Shown here: one piece after another, positions 1-6,071 of the stretch
Position numbering within the stretch: position 1 is the first letter of the stretch
How the letters are laid out: each line of letters starts with the position of its first letter
Source: Fimbriimonadaceae bacterium
GTDB taxonomy: Bacteria > Armatimonadota > Fimbriimonadia > Fimbriimonadales > Fimbriimonadaceae
NCBI GenBank assembly: GCA_022842565.1
Contig: JALHPH010000108.1
Location: forward strand, 1 to 6,071
Length of the DNA: 6,071 nucleotides
Reading direction: 5' to 3'
Translations under genes and position numbers: made by a program
The notes under the pieces: model-generated
The model's database searches: none
What the model was told of the DNA's origin: nothing
Seen by the model: only the letters and a program-made list of their open reading frames with translations

Positions 1-2
1 GT

Positions 3-71
3 GGCGCGCGCGAGCGCATGAACCTGGCGCTGCGCTATGAAACCACGAGCATCGAAAAGCCTAAGTCATGA
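3..71 (+). CDS. C-terminal fragment of an unidentified upstream gene
   Basis: Reading frame 3 is open from the window edge and ends in TGA at 69-71, giving a 22-residue tail (GARERMNLALRYETTSIEKP followed by KS). The other two forward frames stop at 19-21 and 38-40, so this is the only plus-strand frame that can carry a gene into the next one. Its stop codon overlaps the ATG of the comM-family gene in an ATGA arrangement, typical of translationally coupled genes in one operon. The tail is too short and too ordinary for me to assign a family, so I give no function. Confidence 0.5.
   Translation, partial: GARERMNLALRYETTSIEKPKS
68..71 (+). other. ATGA stop/start overlap in front of comM
   Basis: The ATG of the comM-family gene (68-70) shares two bases with the TGA of the preceding reading frame (69-71). 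The 20 bases before it contain no AGGAGG-like sequence. Initiation may therefore depend on ribosomes finishing the upstream gene. The overlap is seen directly; the coupling is inferred. Confidence 0.5.
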
Positions 72-1579
72 TCGCGCGGGCTCATTCGGCAACCCTCCTG
101 GGAATTGACACCATCCCGGTCGAGATTGAAGTCGACCTGATCGGCGGCAAGCCGGAGTTCATCATGGTCGGGCTGCCGGATCAGGCCGTGGCCGAAAGCC
201 GCGAGCGCGTGCGCACTGCCATCCGCAACTGTGATCTCGATTTTCCTTCGCTGCGCATCATTTGCAACCTTGCGCCGGGCGATGTCCGCAAAGAGGGCCC
301 TGCGCTTGATCTCCCCATAGCTGCCGCGCTGCTCGCCGGTTTTGGCACCATTCAGCACTCCGAACTTGAGGGCACCGTCCTGCTCGGGGAGCTGGGCCTG
401 GATGGTCAGTTGCGCAGAATTGACGGCGCGCTGAACGTCGCGCTTGATTGTGCGAGGCGCGGCGTCCGCCGGCTTGTTCTGCCCGCCCAAAGCGCCCCTG
501 AAGCAGCCGTTGTCCCGGGGCTCCAGGTCTACGGAATCGAGAGCCTGCTTGATCTGGTAAGGCTGTTCAATGTGGGTGACCTTGCCCCGGTTGAGCTTTC
601 CGAGGATGATCGCCGCACCCACCCCACTTACCCCTACGATTTCAGCGATGTGAAGGGCCAGCGGCATGCGGTCCGGGCACTCGAGATCGTGGCGGCTGGC
701 GGGCACAACGTGTTGATGGTTGGGCCGCCAGGTTCAGGCAAAACGATGCTGGCGCGGCGCCTGGTCACCATCCTCCCGCCCCTCTCGCTGGATGAAAGCA
801 TCGAAGTCACTCGAATCTACAGCGCTTCCGGCAAGAAAGGGGATGTTTCTGGGCTGGTTTGGGAGCGCCCGTTTCGCTCGCCGCACCACACTTCCAGCTA
901 CGCAGCGGTCGTGGGGGGCGGTAAGTCGCCACAGCCCGGCGAGGTCTCGCTCGCTCATCGGGGCGTGCTTTTCTTGGATGAATGCGCGGAGTTCTCGCGC
1001 GATGTGCTGGAAGCTCTTCGCCAGCCATTAGAGGATGGCGTCATCACCGTCAGTCGCGTCCAGGCGACCCTCACTTTCCCCGCGGAAACCATGCTGGTCG
1101 GCGCGATGAACCCTTGCCCATGCGGGCTGAAGGGCTATCCCGAGGCCAAATGTCTGGGCAACCCGGCAACTTGTGGCCGCTACGCCATGCGCCTGAGCGG
1201 CCCGCTTCTTGACCGAATCGATCTTCACCTCACAGTCCCGCGTCTGAAGCCAGAAGAGCTGCTCAACATGGAACCGGGTGAAGGTTCGAGCGCCATTCGG
1301 GAGCGCGTGTGGGCGGCTCGGCAGCGGCAAGACAAACGTCTGGGCGGGAGCCGCATCAACGCCAAAATGACACCGGCTGAAATCCGCGATCTCATTGCCC
1401 TTTCGCCCGATTCGCTCGAGATGATGCGCACGGTCGCAGCGCGAATGAACCTCTCAGCGAGGGTTTTCGACCGGATTCTGAAAGTTGCTCGCACCATAGC
1501 AGACCTCGATGCGAGCGACGCCATCGAACGACCTCACCTTAGCGAGGCGATCCAGTACCGCGAGCGTGACTCGTTCTAG
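68..1579 (+). CDS. comM: ComM/YifB-family AAA+ ATPase (Mg-chelatase-like), DNA branch-migration helicase
   Basis: A 503-residue protein, the normal length for the ComM (YifB) family. In Vibrio cholerae, ComM is a hexameric helicase that promotes branch migration when incoming DNA is integrated during natural transformation. Family members also occur widely in bacteria not known to be competent. The N-terminal part (about 1-170) is the ChlI/Lon-protease-like domain and opens with the typical MIARAHSATLLGID. The AAA+ domain (about 190-395) has Walker A GPPGSGKT at 219-226 and Walker B LFLDE at 301-305. It also has the family's cysteine cluster (C350, C352, C362, C369, around MNPCPCG) and the RLSGPLLDRIDLH segment near 375-387. 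The C-terminal Mg-chelatase-type helical domain covers about 400-500. The ATG at 68 is chosen because it gives the canonical family N-terminus and overlaps the upstream stop. No strong Shine-Dalgarno sequence precedes it. All key ATPase residues are present, so it looks functional. Whether it serves transformation or another recombination task in this host cannot be seen here. Confidence 0.95.
   Translation: MIARAHSATLLGIDTIPVEIEVDLIGGKPEFIMVGLPDQAVAESRERVRTAIRNCDLDFPSLRIICNLAPGDVRKEGPALDLPIAAALLAGFGTIQHSELEGTVLLGELGLDGQLRRIDGALNVALDCARRGVRRLVLPAQSAPEAAVVPGLQVYGIESLLDLVRLFNVGDLAPVELSEDDRRTHPTYPYDFSDVKGQRHAVRALEIVAAGGHNVLMVGPPGSGKTMLARRLVTILPPLSLDESIEVTRIYSASGKKGDVSGLVWERPFRSPHHTSSYAAVVGGGKSPQPGEVSLAHRGVLFLDECAEFSRDVLEALRQPLEDGVITVSRVQATLTFPAETMLVGAMNPCPCGLKGYPEAKCLGNPATCGRYAMRLSGPLLDRIDLHLTVPRLKPEELLNMEPGEGSSAIRERVWAARQRQDKRLGGSRINAKMTPAEIRDLIALSPDSLEMMRTVAARMNLSARVFDRILKVARTIADLDASDAIERPHLSEAIQYRERDSF
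1576..1579. other. Shared CTAG palindrome serving as stop codon for two convergent genes
   Basis: The comM-family gene ends in TAG at 1577-1579 on the plus strand. The aldehyde dehydrogenase gene ends in TAG at 1578-1576 on the minus strand. Both stops are read from the same four-base palindrome. There is no intergenic space, and I see no strong hairpin with a T-run at the junction. The best local inverted repeat is a 4-bp CGAG/CTCG stem at about 1560-1572, too weak to call a terminator. Confidence 0.9.
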
Positions 1580-3858
1580 GCCCCAAATGGAACCCAGACG
1601 TTCTTGATTTGAGTTGCCCGGCGCGAGAACTCTCGGTGTGGCCCTGCCCACCAGTCCAGGTCCTCGCCCGGAAACCATGTTTGCTTGAGATCGGCCGAAC
1701 TGGCTAGCTCAATCTGCTTGGCGAGTTCTGCGGTTCCAAAGTGCCATAGGGCAGCAACGCCGCGGTGCTGTGCGAGGGTCATCGCGAGTTCATCGGTTGG
1801 GCCGGTGAGCATGTTCCACACGCCAGCAGGGAAGTCGCTGGCCTCGATGACACGCACCAGCTGCGCAGCCGGGCCGGGGTTCGCTTCGCTCGCCACGCTC
1901 ACCACGGCATTGCCGTGTGCCAGCAACGGAAGCACCGCAGAAAGAAATCCCAGAAGTCCGGGTCCGCTTGGCGCGACCACGCCCGCCACGCCTAGCGGCT
2001 CGGGCCTTGCGGAGATCAGCCCGCGCAGGGGTACGTCGTGGATCGCGCCCTCCAGCTTGTCGGCTCGCCCCGCCCAATAGGCGATGCGGTCCAGAGCAAT
2101 CAAAAACTCGGCTTCGCTCACTCCAAATGCCGCTTGCTCCTTTTGCAAGTTTTCGCCAAAAAAGTAGATGATTTGTGACCTAACATGCCCCGAAGTGCGG
2201 TTCCAGCTCGCCGCGGCCCCGGTCGCCGATTCCACCGCATTGCGCACATCCTTGCGATTACCGAGGGCGAATTCCTGCCCCCCAACAGTAAACGAGTAGC
2301 CCGAATCTGGACGTACTTGCTTGCCGCCGATGTACAGCTTGTGGGTGACATCCATGTTGGCTGGGGATGCTACGGGGGCCTCCTGGCCGTAATGCGCTCG
2401 AGCCATCACGGGCTTCAGATACTCAAACAGGCCTTCGCGTCCGCCCTCGCGTCCGAAACCGCTTTCGCGAAAGCCGCCAAAGCCAGCCGCAGCATCAAAC
2501 ATGTTGGTGCAGTTCACCCAGACCGTGCCGGCCAGAATCCTAGATGCCAAATCGTGGGCCACATTCAGGTTCTCGCTCCAGATGCTCGCCGCCAATCCGA
2601 AAACGGTGTTATTCGCCAGCGCAGCAGCCTCCTCGTGGGTCCGGAAAGTCATGCTCACCAGCACCGGGCCGAAGATCTCGACCTGTGCCACGGTGGCCGC
2701 GGGCGAGACGTTGGTCAGTAGCGTGGGGGGATAGAAGCAACCGCTGGTTGGGCAATCACCAGCCTGGAAGAGCTCGGCGCCCTCGGCCACGCCTTGGGCC
2801 ACCAGCGATCCGATTCGCAACCGCTGCTCCTCATCGATAATCGCGCCCACGTCGATTGCCTTATCGAGCGAATCGCCCACTCGAAGGGTTTTCATCCGCG
2901 CTTTGAGCTTCGTATGGAACCGATCCGCGATAGATTCCTCCACAAGCAGTCGTGACCCAGCACAACAAACCTGGCCCTGATTGAACCAAATCGCGTCCAC
3001 CACCCCTTCAATCGCGGCGTCGAGATCGGCATCGGCGAACACAATGAAAGGCGATTTGCCGCCCAGCTCGAGCGAGAGCTTTTTGCCTGTTCCGGCGGTC
3101 GCCTCGCGCAAGATGCGCCCAACTTCCGTGCTGCCAGTAAAAGCGATTTTGTCGACGTCGTCGTGCGCCACCAGCGCAGCGCCCGTCGATCCATCGCCTG
3201 TCACGACGTTCACCACACCAGCCGGAAGTCCAATGTTTTGACAAATCTCTGCAAAAAAGAGGGCGGTCAGCGAGGTGAACTCGGCTGGCTTCAAGATGAC
3301 CGTGTTGCCCATTGCGAGCGCTGGGGCGATCTTCCAGGCGAGCATCAGCAGTGGGAAGTTCCAAGGGATAATCTGACCGCAAACCCCGACCGGCTCATAG
3401 CCCGGCAGCTCTTCATCGCGGAGCTGCGCCCAGCCCGCGTGATGCGTAAAGTGCCTGGCCGCCAAAGGGATATCGAGGTCGCGAGACTCTCTAATCGGCT
3501 TTCCGTTATCCAGGGATTCAAGCACTGCGAAGAGTCGCGAATGCTTCTGAATCTGCCGGCCAAGGGCATAGAGGTACCGCCCGCGTTCCGCCCCGCTGAG
3601 AGTCTGCCAGGCGGGTAATGCAGAGCGGGCCGCGCGCGCAGCTTGGTTGATGTCGTCGGTGGTCCCGCTGGCAATCATCGCGAGTTCGGCACCGGTGGCA
3701 GGGTTCTTTGTGGCGAAATGCGAGCTGCCGGCGGACCATTGGCCCGCGATGAAGTGCCCGAAGCGCCGGTCATGTTGGTCGAGCCATTCTTGCGCCATCG
3801 TAACGGATTCGGGCGCCGGGCCGTAATCCATCGTTTTCAAAATCTCCTGAACAGTCAT
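1576..3858 (-). CDS. ALDH16-type aldehyde dehydrogenase (active ALDH unit plus degenerate second ALDH unit)
   Basis: A 760-residue NAD(P)+-dependent aldehyde dehydrogenase that should oxidise an aldehyde to a carboxylic acid in the cytoplasm; the substrate is unknown. Residues about 25-485 form a complete ALDH unit. It has PWNFP with oxyanion Asn N167, LELGGKSP with general base E264, GQVCCAGSR with catalytic C298, and EIFGP with cofactor-binding E394. After a linker (about 488-505), residues 505-760 repeat the start of the fold (LYIGGKQV) and its nucleotide-binding part. There PWNFP has become PSGPG at 630-634, the Lys of ILKPAE is replaced (VSVASE), and no catalytic Glu or Cys segment follows. 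It ends in a TQIKNVWVPFG-like tail. A catalytic ALDH followed by an ALDH pseudo-domain is the architecture of bacterial ALDH16. The ATG at 3858 is preferred over the longer frame from 3924, because 3924 would overlap the upstream gene and MTVQEILKTMDYGPAPES matches the ALDH16 N-terminus. It lies 28 bases after the HAD gene, probably last in its operon. Confidence 0.92.
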   Translation of the reverse strand: MTVQEILKTMDYGPAPESVTMAQEWLDQHDRRFGHFIAGQWSAGSSHFATKNPATGAELAMIASGTTDDINQAARAARSALPAWQTLSGAERGRYLYALGRQIQKHSRLFAVLESLDNGKPIRESRDLDIPLAARHFTHHAGWAQLRDEELPGYEPVGVCGQIIPWNFPLLMLAWKIAPALAMGNTVILKPAEFTSLTALFFAEICQNIGLPAGVVNVVTGDGSTGAALVAHDDVDKIAFTGSTEVGRILREATAGTGKKLSLELGGKSPFIVFADADLDAAIEGVVDAIWFNQGQVCCAGSRLLVEESIADRFHTKLKARMKTLRVGDSLDKAIDVGAIIDEEQRLRIGSLVAQGVAEGAELFQAGDCPTSGCFYPPTLLTNVSPAATVAQVEIFGPVLVSMTFRTHEEAAALANNTVFGLAASIWSENLNVAHDLASRILAGTVWVNCTNMFDAAAGFGGFRESGFGREGGREGLFEYLKPVMARAHYGQEAPVASPANMDVTHKLYIGGKQVRPDSGYSFTVGGQEFALGNRKDVRNAVESATGAAASWNRTSGHVRSQIIYFFGENLQKEQAAFGVSEAEFLIALDRIAYWAGRADKLEGAIHDVPLRGLISARPEPLGVAGVVAPSGPGLLGFLSAVLPLLAHGNAVVSVASEANPGPAAQLVRVIEASDFPAGVWNMLTGPTDELAMTLAQHRGVAALWHFGTAELAKQIELASSADLKQTWFPGEDLDWWAGPHREFSRRATQIKNVWVPFGA

Positions 3859-3870
3859 CGCGATGCACTC

Positions 3871-3901
3871 ATTGTAGCGCCCCGCATTATCGGCGTAACA
3901 A
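3871..3901 (-). promoter_or_regulatory. Possible weak sigma70-type promoter just before the ALDH16 gene
   Basis: On the minus strand the 28-base gap contains TACAAT (3876-3871), one mismatch from the TATAAT -10 consensus. TTGTTA (3901-3896) lies upstream at a long 19-base spacing and is a two-mismatch -35 candidate inside the end of the HAD gene. The -10 lies only 12 bases before the ATG at 3858, so a transcript from it would have almost no leader. This is a pattern match on a short AT-rich patch and may be chance. Confidence 0.2.
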
Positions 3902-4654
3902 CTCGCGCGCAAAAGCAGCCACATCAGGCCCGACGAGCTGGCCGTTCGGGGCGGTGTGAGTCACCCCGCTTAGCACCAAATACGTCGGGCACCCCGCACG
4001 TTCGCCAGCCAAAAGGTCGGTTTCCACCCGGTCGCCGACCACCCAAACTTGACTGCTTTCCCAACCGCTTTGCCGAATCAAATCGAGCACCATACGAGGT
4101 TCGGGTTTGCCAACCACCTGCGGGGACCGGCCTGCGACGCACGCCACGGCGGCCACCATCGAACCAGCCCCGGGCGATTCACGCCCTCCCTCTTGGGGGA
4201 AAGTCGCGTCGGTGTTGGTTGCCAAGAACGGAACGCCCCGCCGAAGATGCTGCAATGCGCCGTCGAGCATCGCGTAATCAAAAGTGCGGCAAATCCCCAC
4301 GATCAGCGCATCCACAGTCTGCTCCTCGCGGGCGTCGATGGCGTGGGTTCCGGTGCTCTCCAGCGCCTCGAAAAGTCCAGCCTCGCCGATCACGGCGACG
4401 CGCTGCCAGCGCTGCTCGCGAGCCCATGCGGCCGCCGCAATCGCCGTTCCGTAAACCTCTTCGGGCTCCGCCAAAAATCCCAATCGACCTAGCTTTTGAA
4501 CCAGCATGTCCCGGCTCATCGAGGAATTGTTAGTGAGAAACCGCACGGCGATGCCGGCTTCGCGCAGGCTTTCGACCGCTTCAGGGGCACCGGGAATCGG
4601 GGTCTGCCCGCGATAAAGCGTCCCGTCCAGGTCGAGAATGACCGCCTTAGGCAT
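3887..4654 (-). CDS. HAD-superfamily subfamily IIA phosphatase (NagD/phosphoglycolate phosphatase-like)
   Basis: A 255-residue hydrolase expected to remove phosphate from a small phosphorylated metabolite in the cytoplasm. Motif I is DLDGTLY with nucleophile D8 and acid/base D10. Motif II is T41 in FLTNNSS, motif III is K183 in GKPEP, and motif IV is GDRVETD with D208 and D213. The region between motifs II and III (roughly 60-175) is the large alpha/beta C2 cap typical of HAD-IIA enzymes such as NagD, AraL, p-nitrophenyl phosphatase and mammalian PGP. All catalytic residues are present. Substrate cannot be read from sequence: nucleotide phosphates, sugar phosphates and 2-phosphoglycolate-type damage products are all possible. 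A GTG at 4657 directly precedes the ATG at 4654; either start overlaps the end of the polyprenyl synthase gene (stop at 4647), by 11 or 8 bases. The ATG is chosen as the stronger codon. The overlap implies co-transcription and probably translational coupling with the synthase gene. Confidence 0.9.
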   Translation of the reverse strand: MPKAVILDLDGTLYRGQTPIPGAPEAVESLREAGIAVRFLTNNSSMSRDMLVQKLGRLGFLAEPEEVYGTAIAAAAWAREQRWQRVAVIGEAGLFEALESTGTHAIDAREEQTVDALIVGICRTFDYAMLDGALQHLRRGVPFLATNTDATFPQEGGRESPGAGSMVAAVACVAGRSPQVVGKPEPRMVLDLIRQSGWESSQVWVVGDRVETDLLAGERAGCPTYLVLSGVTHTAPNGQLVGPDVAAFARELLRR

Positions 4655-5651
4655 CACGCTTCAGCACAAACCGCCCAGCGGCGGCCAGCAGGTCGCGATG
4701 CGATCCCTTTGGCAAGAGCTCAAGGGCGGCGAGCGCAAGGTCCATCTCCGCGGTCGCCCTGGCTTCGGTTTCGGCGTAGGTGCCGCTTTGCTCAAAAAGT
4801 GAATGGACTTCGGCCAGCACATCGTCGCTCGCAGGCGTGCCAAAGTTCTGCGCCAAAAACTTGCGTTGCTCGGCATTCGCCTTTTGATAAAGCAGGATGA
4901 GCGGAAGGGTAGGGCAGCCATCGCGGAAGTCCGTGCCTGTACCCTTGCCGGTACGGCTGACCTGGCCACGGTAGTCCAGCAAGTCATCCACCATCTGGAA
5001 AGCCAGCCCAAGGTGGTGCCCGTACTTTGCGAGCGCGGCGATGCGGTCGGGTTCGGCGTTGGTCATCATCGCCCCCATTCGGCAGCAGCACTCTACGAAG
5101 GCGGCTGTCTTTTCGCGCAGGATCAAAAGGTGGGTGGCTTCGTCCAGGTCGATGCGGCCCCGGACGGAGACTTCACGCGCCTCGCCTTCGGCCATGGTCA
5201 CCACCATGGTGCTGGCAGCGCGGATCATCTCCAGATCGCCGTCTTCGGCCAGCAGCGTCATGGCCCGCGCCAGCATCACGTCGCCGCTGAGGATGCTGCC
5301 GACGTTACCAAATTGGTGACTTGCGGTGGGTTTTCCGCGACGCTGGTCGGCCTCGTCAATCACGTCGTCGTGGATCAGCGTCGCCATGTGGATCAACTCC
5401 ATGCACGCCCCGAGGTTGATGGCGCGCTGAATATCGAACTTGGCACCCGTCGCGCGAGCGCTCAAGATCAAAAACGCTGGACGCAAACGCTTGCCGCCCG
5501 CTTCCAGTGTGAGCTTCCCAACTTCGCTCACCAGCGGCACGGAGGACACCACCAGCGCCGAGAGTCTTCGCTCCACCGATTCCACATCAGAGGCGAGTTG
5601 TACGAGGTGGGCGCCGGCGAGGCCCGCCTTTTCAAAAAGCACAGATTTCAT
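4647..5651 (-). CDS. Long-chain all-trans-polyprenyl diphosphate synthase (IspB/HepT-like)
   Basis: A 334-residue class I trans-prenyltransferase that adds isopentenyl diphosphate units to an allylic diphosphate, making the side chain of a respiratory quinone. GGKRLRP at 52-58 is the conserved IPP-binding segment. The first aspartate-rich motif is LIHDDVIDEADQRRG with D95, D96 and D99. The second is FQMVDDLLDY with D222, D223 and D226, which bind Mg2+ and diphosphate. The fifth residue before the first motif is Ala (A90), where farnesyl and geranylgeranyl synthases usually have an aromatic residue. HMATLIHDD resembles octaprenyl and heptaprenyl synthases, so a long product is likely; exact length is not predictable. 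The ATG at 5651 overlaps the stop of the upstream UbiE/MenG gene as ATGA, and the 3' end overlaps the HAD gene. Pairing with a quinone methyltransferase supports a role in menaquinone or ubiquinone synthesis. I saw no separate small subunit, and the full set of motifs suggests a self-sufficient (homomeric) enzyme. Confidence 0.93.
   Translation of the reverse strand: MKSVLFEKAGLAGAHLVQLASDVESVERRLSALVVSSVPLVSEVGKLTLEAGGKRLRPAFLILSARATGAKFDIQRAINLGACMELIHMATLIHDDVIDEADQRRGKPTASHQFGNVGSILSGDVMLARAMTLLAEDGDLEMIRAASTMVVTMAEGEAREVSVRGRIDLDEATHLLILREKTAAFVECCCRMGAMMTNAEPDRIAALAKYGHHLGLAFQMVDDLLDYRGQVSRTGKGTGTDFRDGCPTLPLILLYQKANAEQRKFLAQNFGTPASDDVLAEVHSLFEQSGTYAETEARATAEMDLALAALELLPKGSHRDLLAAAGRFVLKRDA
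5648..5651 (-). other. ATGA stop/start overlap between UbiE/MenG and polyprenyl synthase genes
   Basis: On the minus strand the TGA ending the methyltransferase (5650-5648) overlaps the ATG of the polyprenyl synthase (5651-5649). Upstream there is only a GGA about ten bases before the ATG and no full Shine-Dalgarno sequence, which fits termination-reinitiation. The overlap is seen directly; coupling is inferred. Confidence 0.6.
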
Positions 5652-6071
5652 GGCTTGTGTCCGATATGAATGCAGATATTTCCCAAAAACTTATCTATAA
5701 ACGAAACTCGGGAGAACCCCGCGCGCTCCATGGATTCCTTCAGGCCCTCGCGCGACATGAACCGCTTTGTGCTCTCCGGGAGGTAAGTATAGGCCTCAGA
5801 ACTGCTGAGCCAACCCCCGAGTCTCGGTACGATGATGTCGCAAGTCAGGCGAGAAGCCGCCGCAACAATCCGATTTCGCGGTACGGCCATATCGACACTG
5901 ACAAAACGCCCGCCGGGTTTGAGCACGCGGAAAATCTCTTGGTGGGCGCGGTCAATGTCGGGCACATTGCGGATTCCCCAGCCGACTGTGACCGCTTCCA
6001 CGCAACTGTCCGCCAAGGGGATCGCCATCGCGTCGCCCAAAACTCGGGTTGCCTTTGCGTCCTTGGGCTCA
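5648..6071 (-). CDS. UbiE/MenG-type quinone C-methyltransferase, C-terminal part (5' end beyond window)
   Basis: The frame is open to the window edge and encodes the last 140 residues of a class I SAM-dependent methyltransferase. It starts within EPKDAKATRVLGDAMAIPL. UbiE/MenG (usually about 230-260 residues) methylates the ring carbon of the prenylated quinone precursor: demethylmenaquinone to menaquinone, or the matching ubiquinone step. Visible family marks are GDAMAIPL (the acidic SAM-pocket region), GWGIRNVPD, the VLKPGGRFVSVDM strand, and SSSEAYTYLPESTKRF followed by a final AGFSRV segment. The SAM-binding glycine motif I lies outside the window, so completeness cannot be judged. A TTG at 6040 could look like a start, but homology clearly continues upstream of it. 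The last residues (FLGNICIHIGHKP) vary from the usual GGIVALHRG-type ending but align in length. It is the first visible gene of the minus-strand operon. Confidence 0.88.
   Translation of the reverse strand, partial: EPKDAKATRVLGDAMAIPLADSCVEAVTVGWGIRNVPDIDRAHQEIFRVLKPGGRFVSVDMAVPRNRIVAAASRLTCDIIVPRLGGWLSSSEAYTYLPESTKRFMSREGLKESMERAGFSRVSFIDKFLGNICIHIGHKP

Noticed and set aside
35..706. 223-codon minus-strand open frame opposite the start of comM
   Set aside because: It lies fully antisense to the ChlI-like domain of a clear comM gene and its translation has no recognisable domain. High GC with few stops in the antisense frame explains it.
1560..1572. CGAG/CTCG inverted repeat near the convergent stops as a terminator
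   Set aside because: The stem is only four base pairs, lies inside coding sequence and has no following T-run on either strand.
1576..2345. Second ALDH unit as a separate gene or a frameshifted remnant
   Set aside because: The frame is continuous with the catalytic unit without a stop or shift. The fusion and the loss of catalytic residues match the known ALDH16 architecture, so it is not a pseudogene.
3859..3924. Upstream extension of the ALDH16 gene to an ATG at 3924
   Set aside because: The added 22 residues are unlike the family N-terminus, and this start would overlap the HAD gene by 38 bases. The ATG at 3858 gives the expected ALDH16 beginning.
3643..4533. 296-codon plus-strand open frame
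   Set aside because: It spans the antisense of two well-supported genes and their gap. The product is Arg/Pro-rich and low-complexity, typical of a GC-rich shadow frame.
4803..5669. 288-codon plus-strand open frame opposite the polyprenyl synthase
   Set aside because: It is wholly antisense to a gene with all its catalytic motifs. The translation is His/Gln/Arg-rich with no domain I recognise, so it is a shadow frame.
5648..6040. Stand-alone methyltransferase starting at a TTG at 6040
   Set aside because: The frame stays open to the window edge and the UbiE/MenG fold needs the SAM-binding region upstream, so this is an internal codon of a gene cut by the window.

Overview
This is a GC-rich, almost fully coding stretch of bacterial chromosome. 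I saw no mobile element, CRISPR array, tRNA or rRNA, and the only clear non-coding gap is 28 bases (3859-3886). The gene content is housekeeping and accessory metabolism: a ComM-type helicase, a long-chain polyprenyl diphosphate synthase next to a UbiE/MenG methyltransferase, a HAD phosphatase and a two-domain aldehyde dehydrogenase. The host is a free-living type of bacterium that makes a respiratory quinone. Protein style and the absence of strong Shine-Dalgarno sequences would fit a group such as Armatimonadota (Fimbriimonas-like), but that is a low-confidence guess.

Plus strand, left end: the last 22 codons of an unidentified gene enter the window. Its TGA overlaps the ATG of a full-length comM-family gene (68-1579). 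The two are probably one transcript.

Minus strand, right to left: the C-terminal 140 residues of a UbiE/MenG methyltransferase (cut by the window edge), a long-chain trans-polyprenyl diphosphate synthase, a HAD-IIA phosphatase and an ALDH16-type aldehyde dehydrogenase. The first junction is an ATGA stop/start overlap, the second an 8-base overlap, and the third a 28-base gap, so these four genes look like one operon. The first two make biochemical sense together: the synthase builds the polyprenyl tail and UbiE/MenG methylates the prenylated quinone ring. The roles of the phosphatase and dehydrogenase in this cluster are unknown.

The comM and dehydrogenase genes converge and share a single CTAG palindrome (1576-1579) as the stop codon on both strands, leaving no intergenic space for a terminator. 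The most unusual protein is the 760-residue dehydrogenase: a complete catalytic ALDH unit followed by a degenerate second ALDH unit that has lost its catalytic residues, the architecture of bacterial ALDH16. I did not find convincing evidence for a wholly new system. The best leads are the ALDH16/HAD coupling to quinone biosynthesis genes and the packed gene boundaries.
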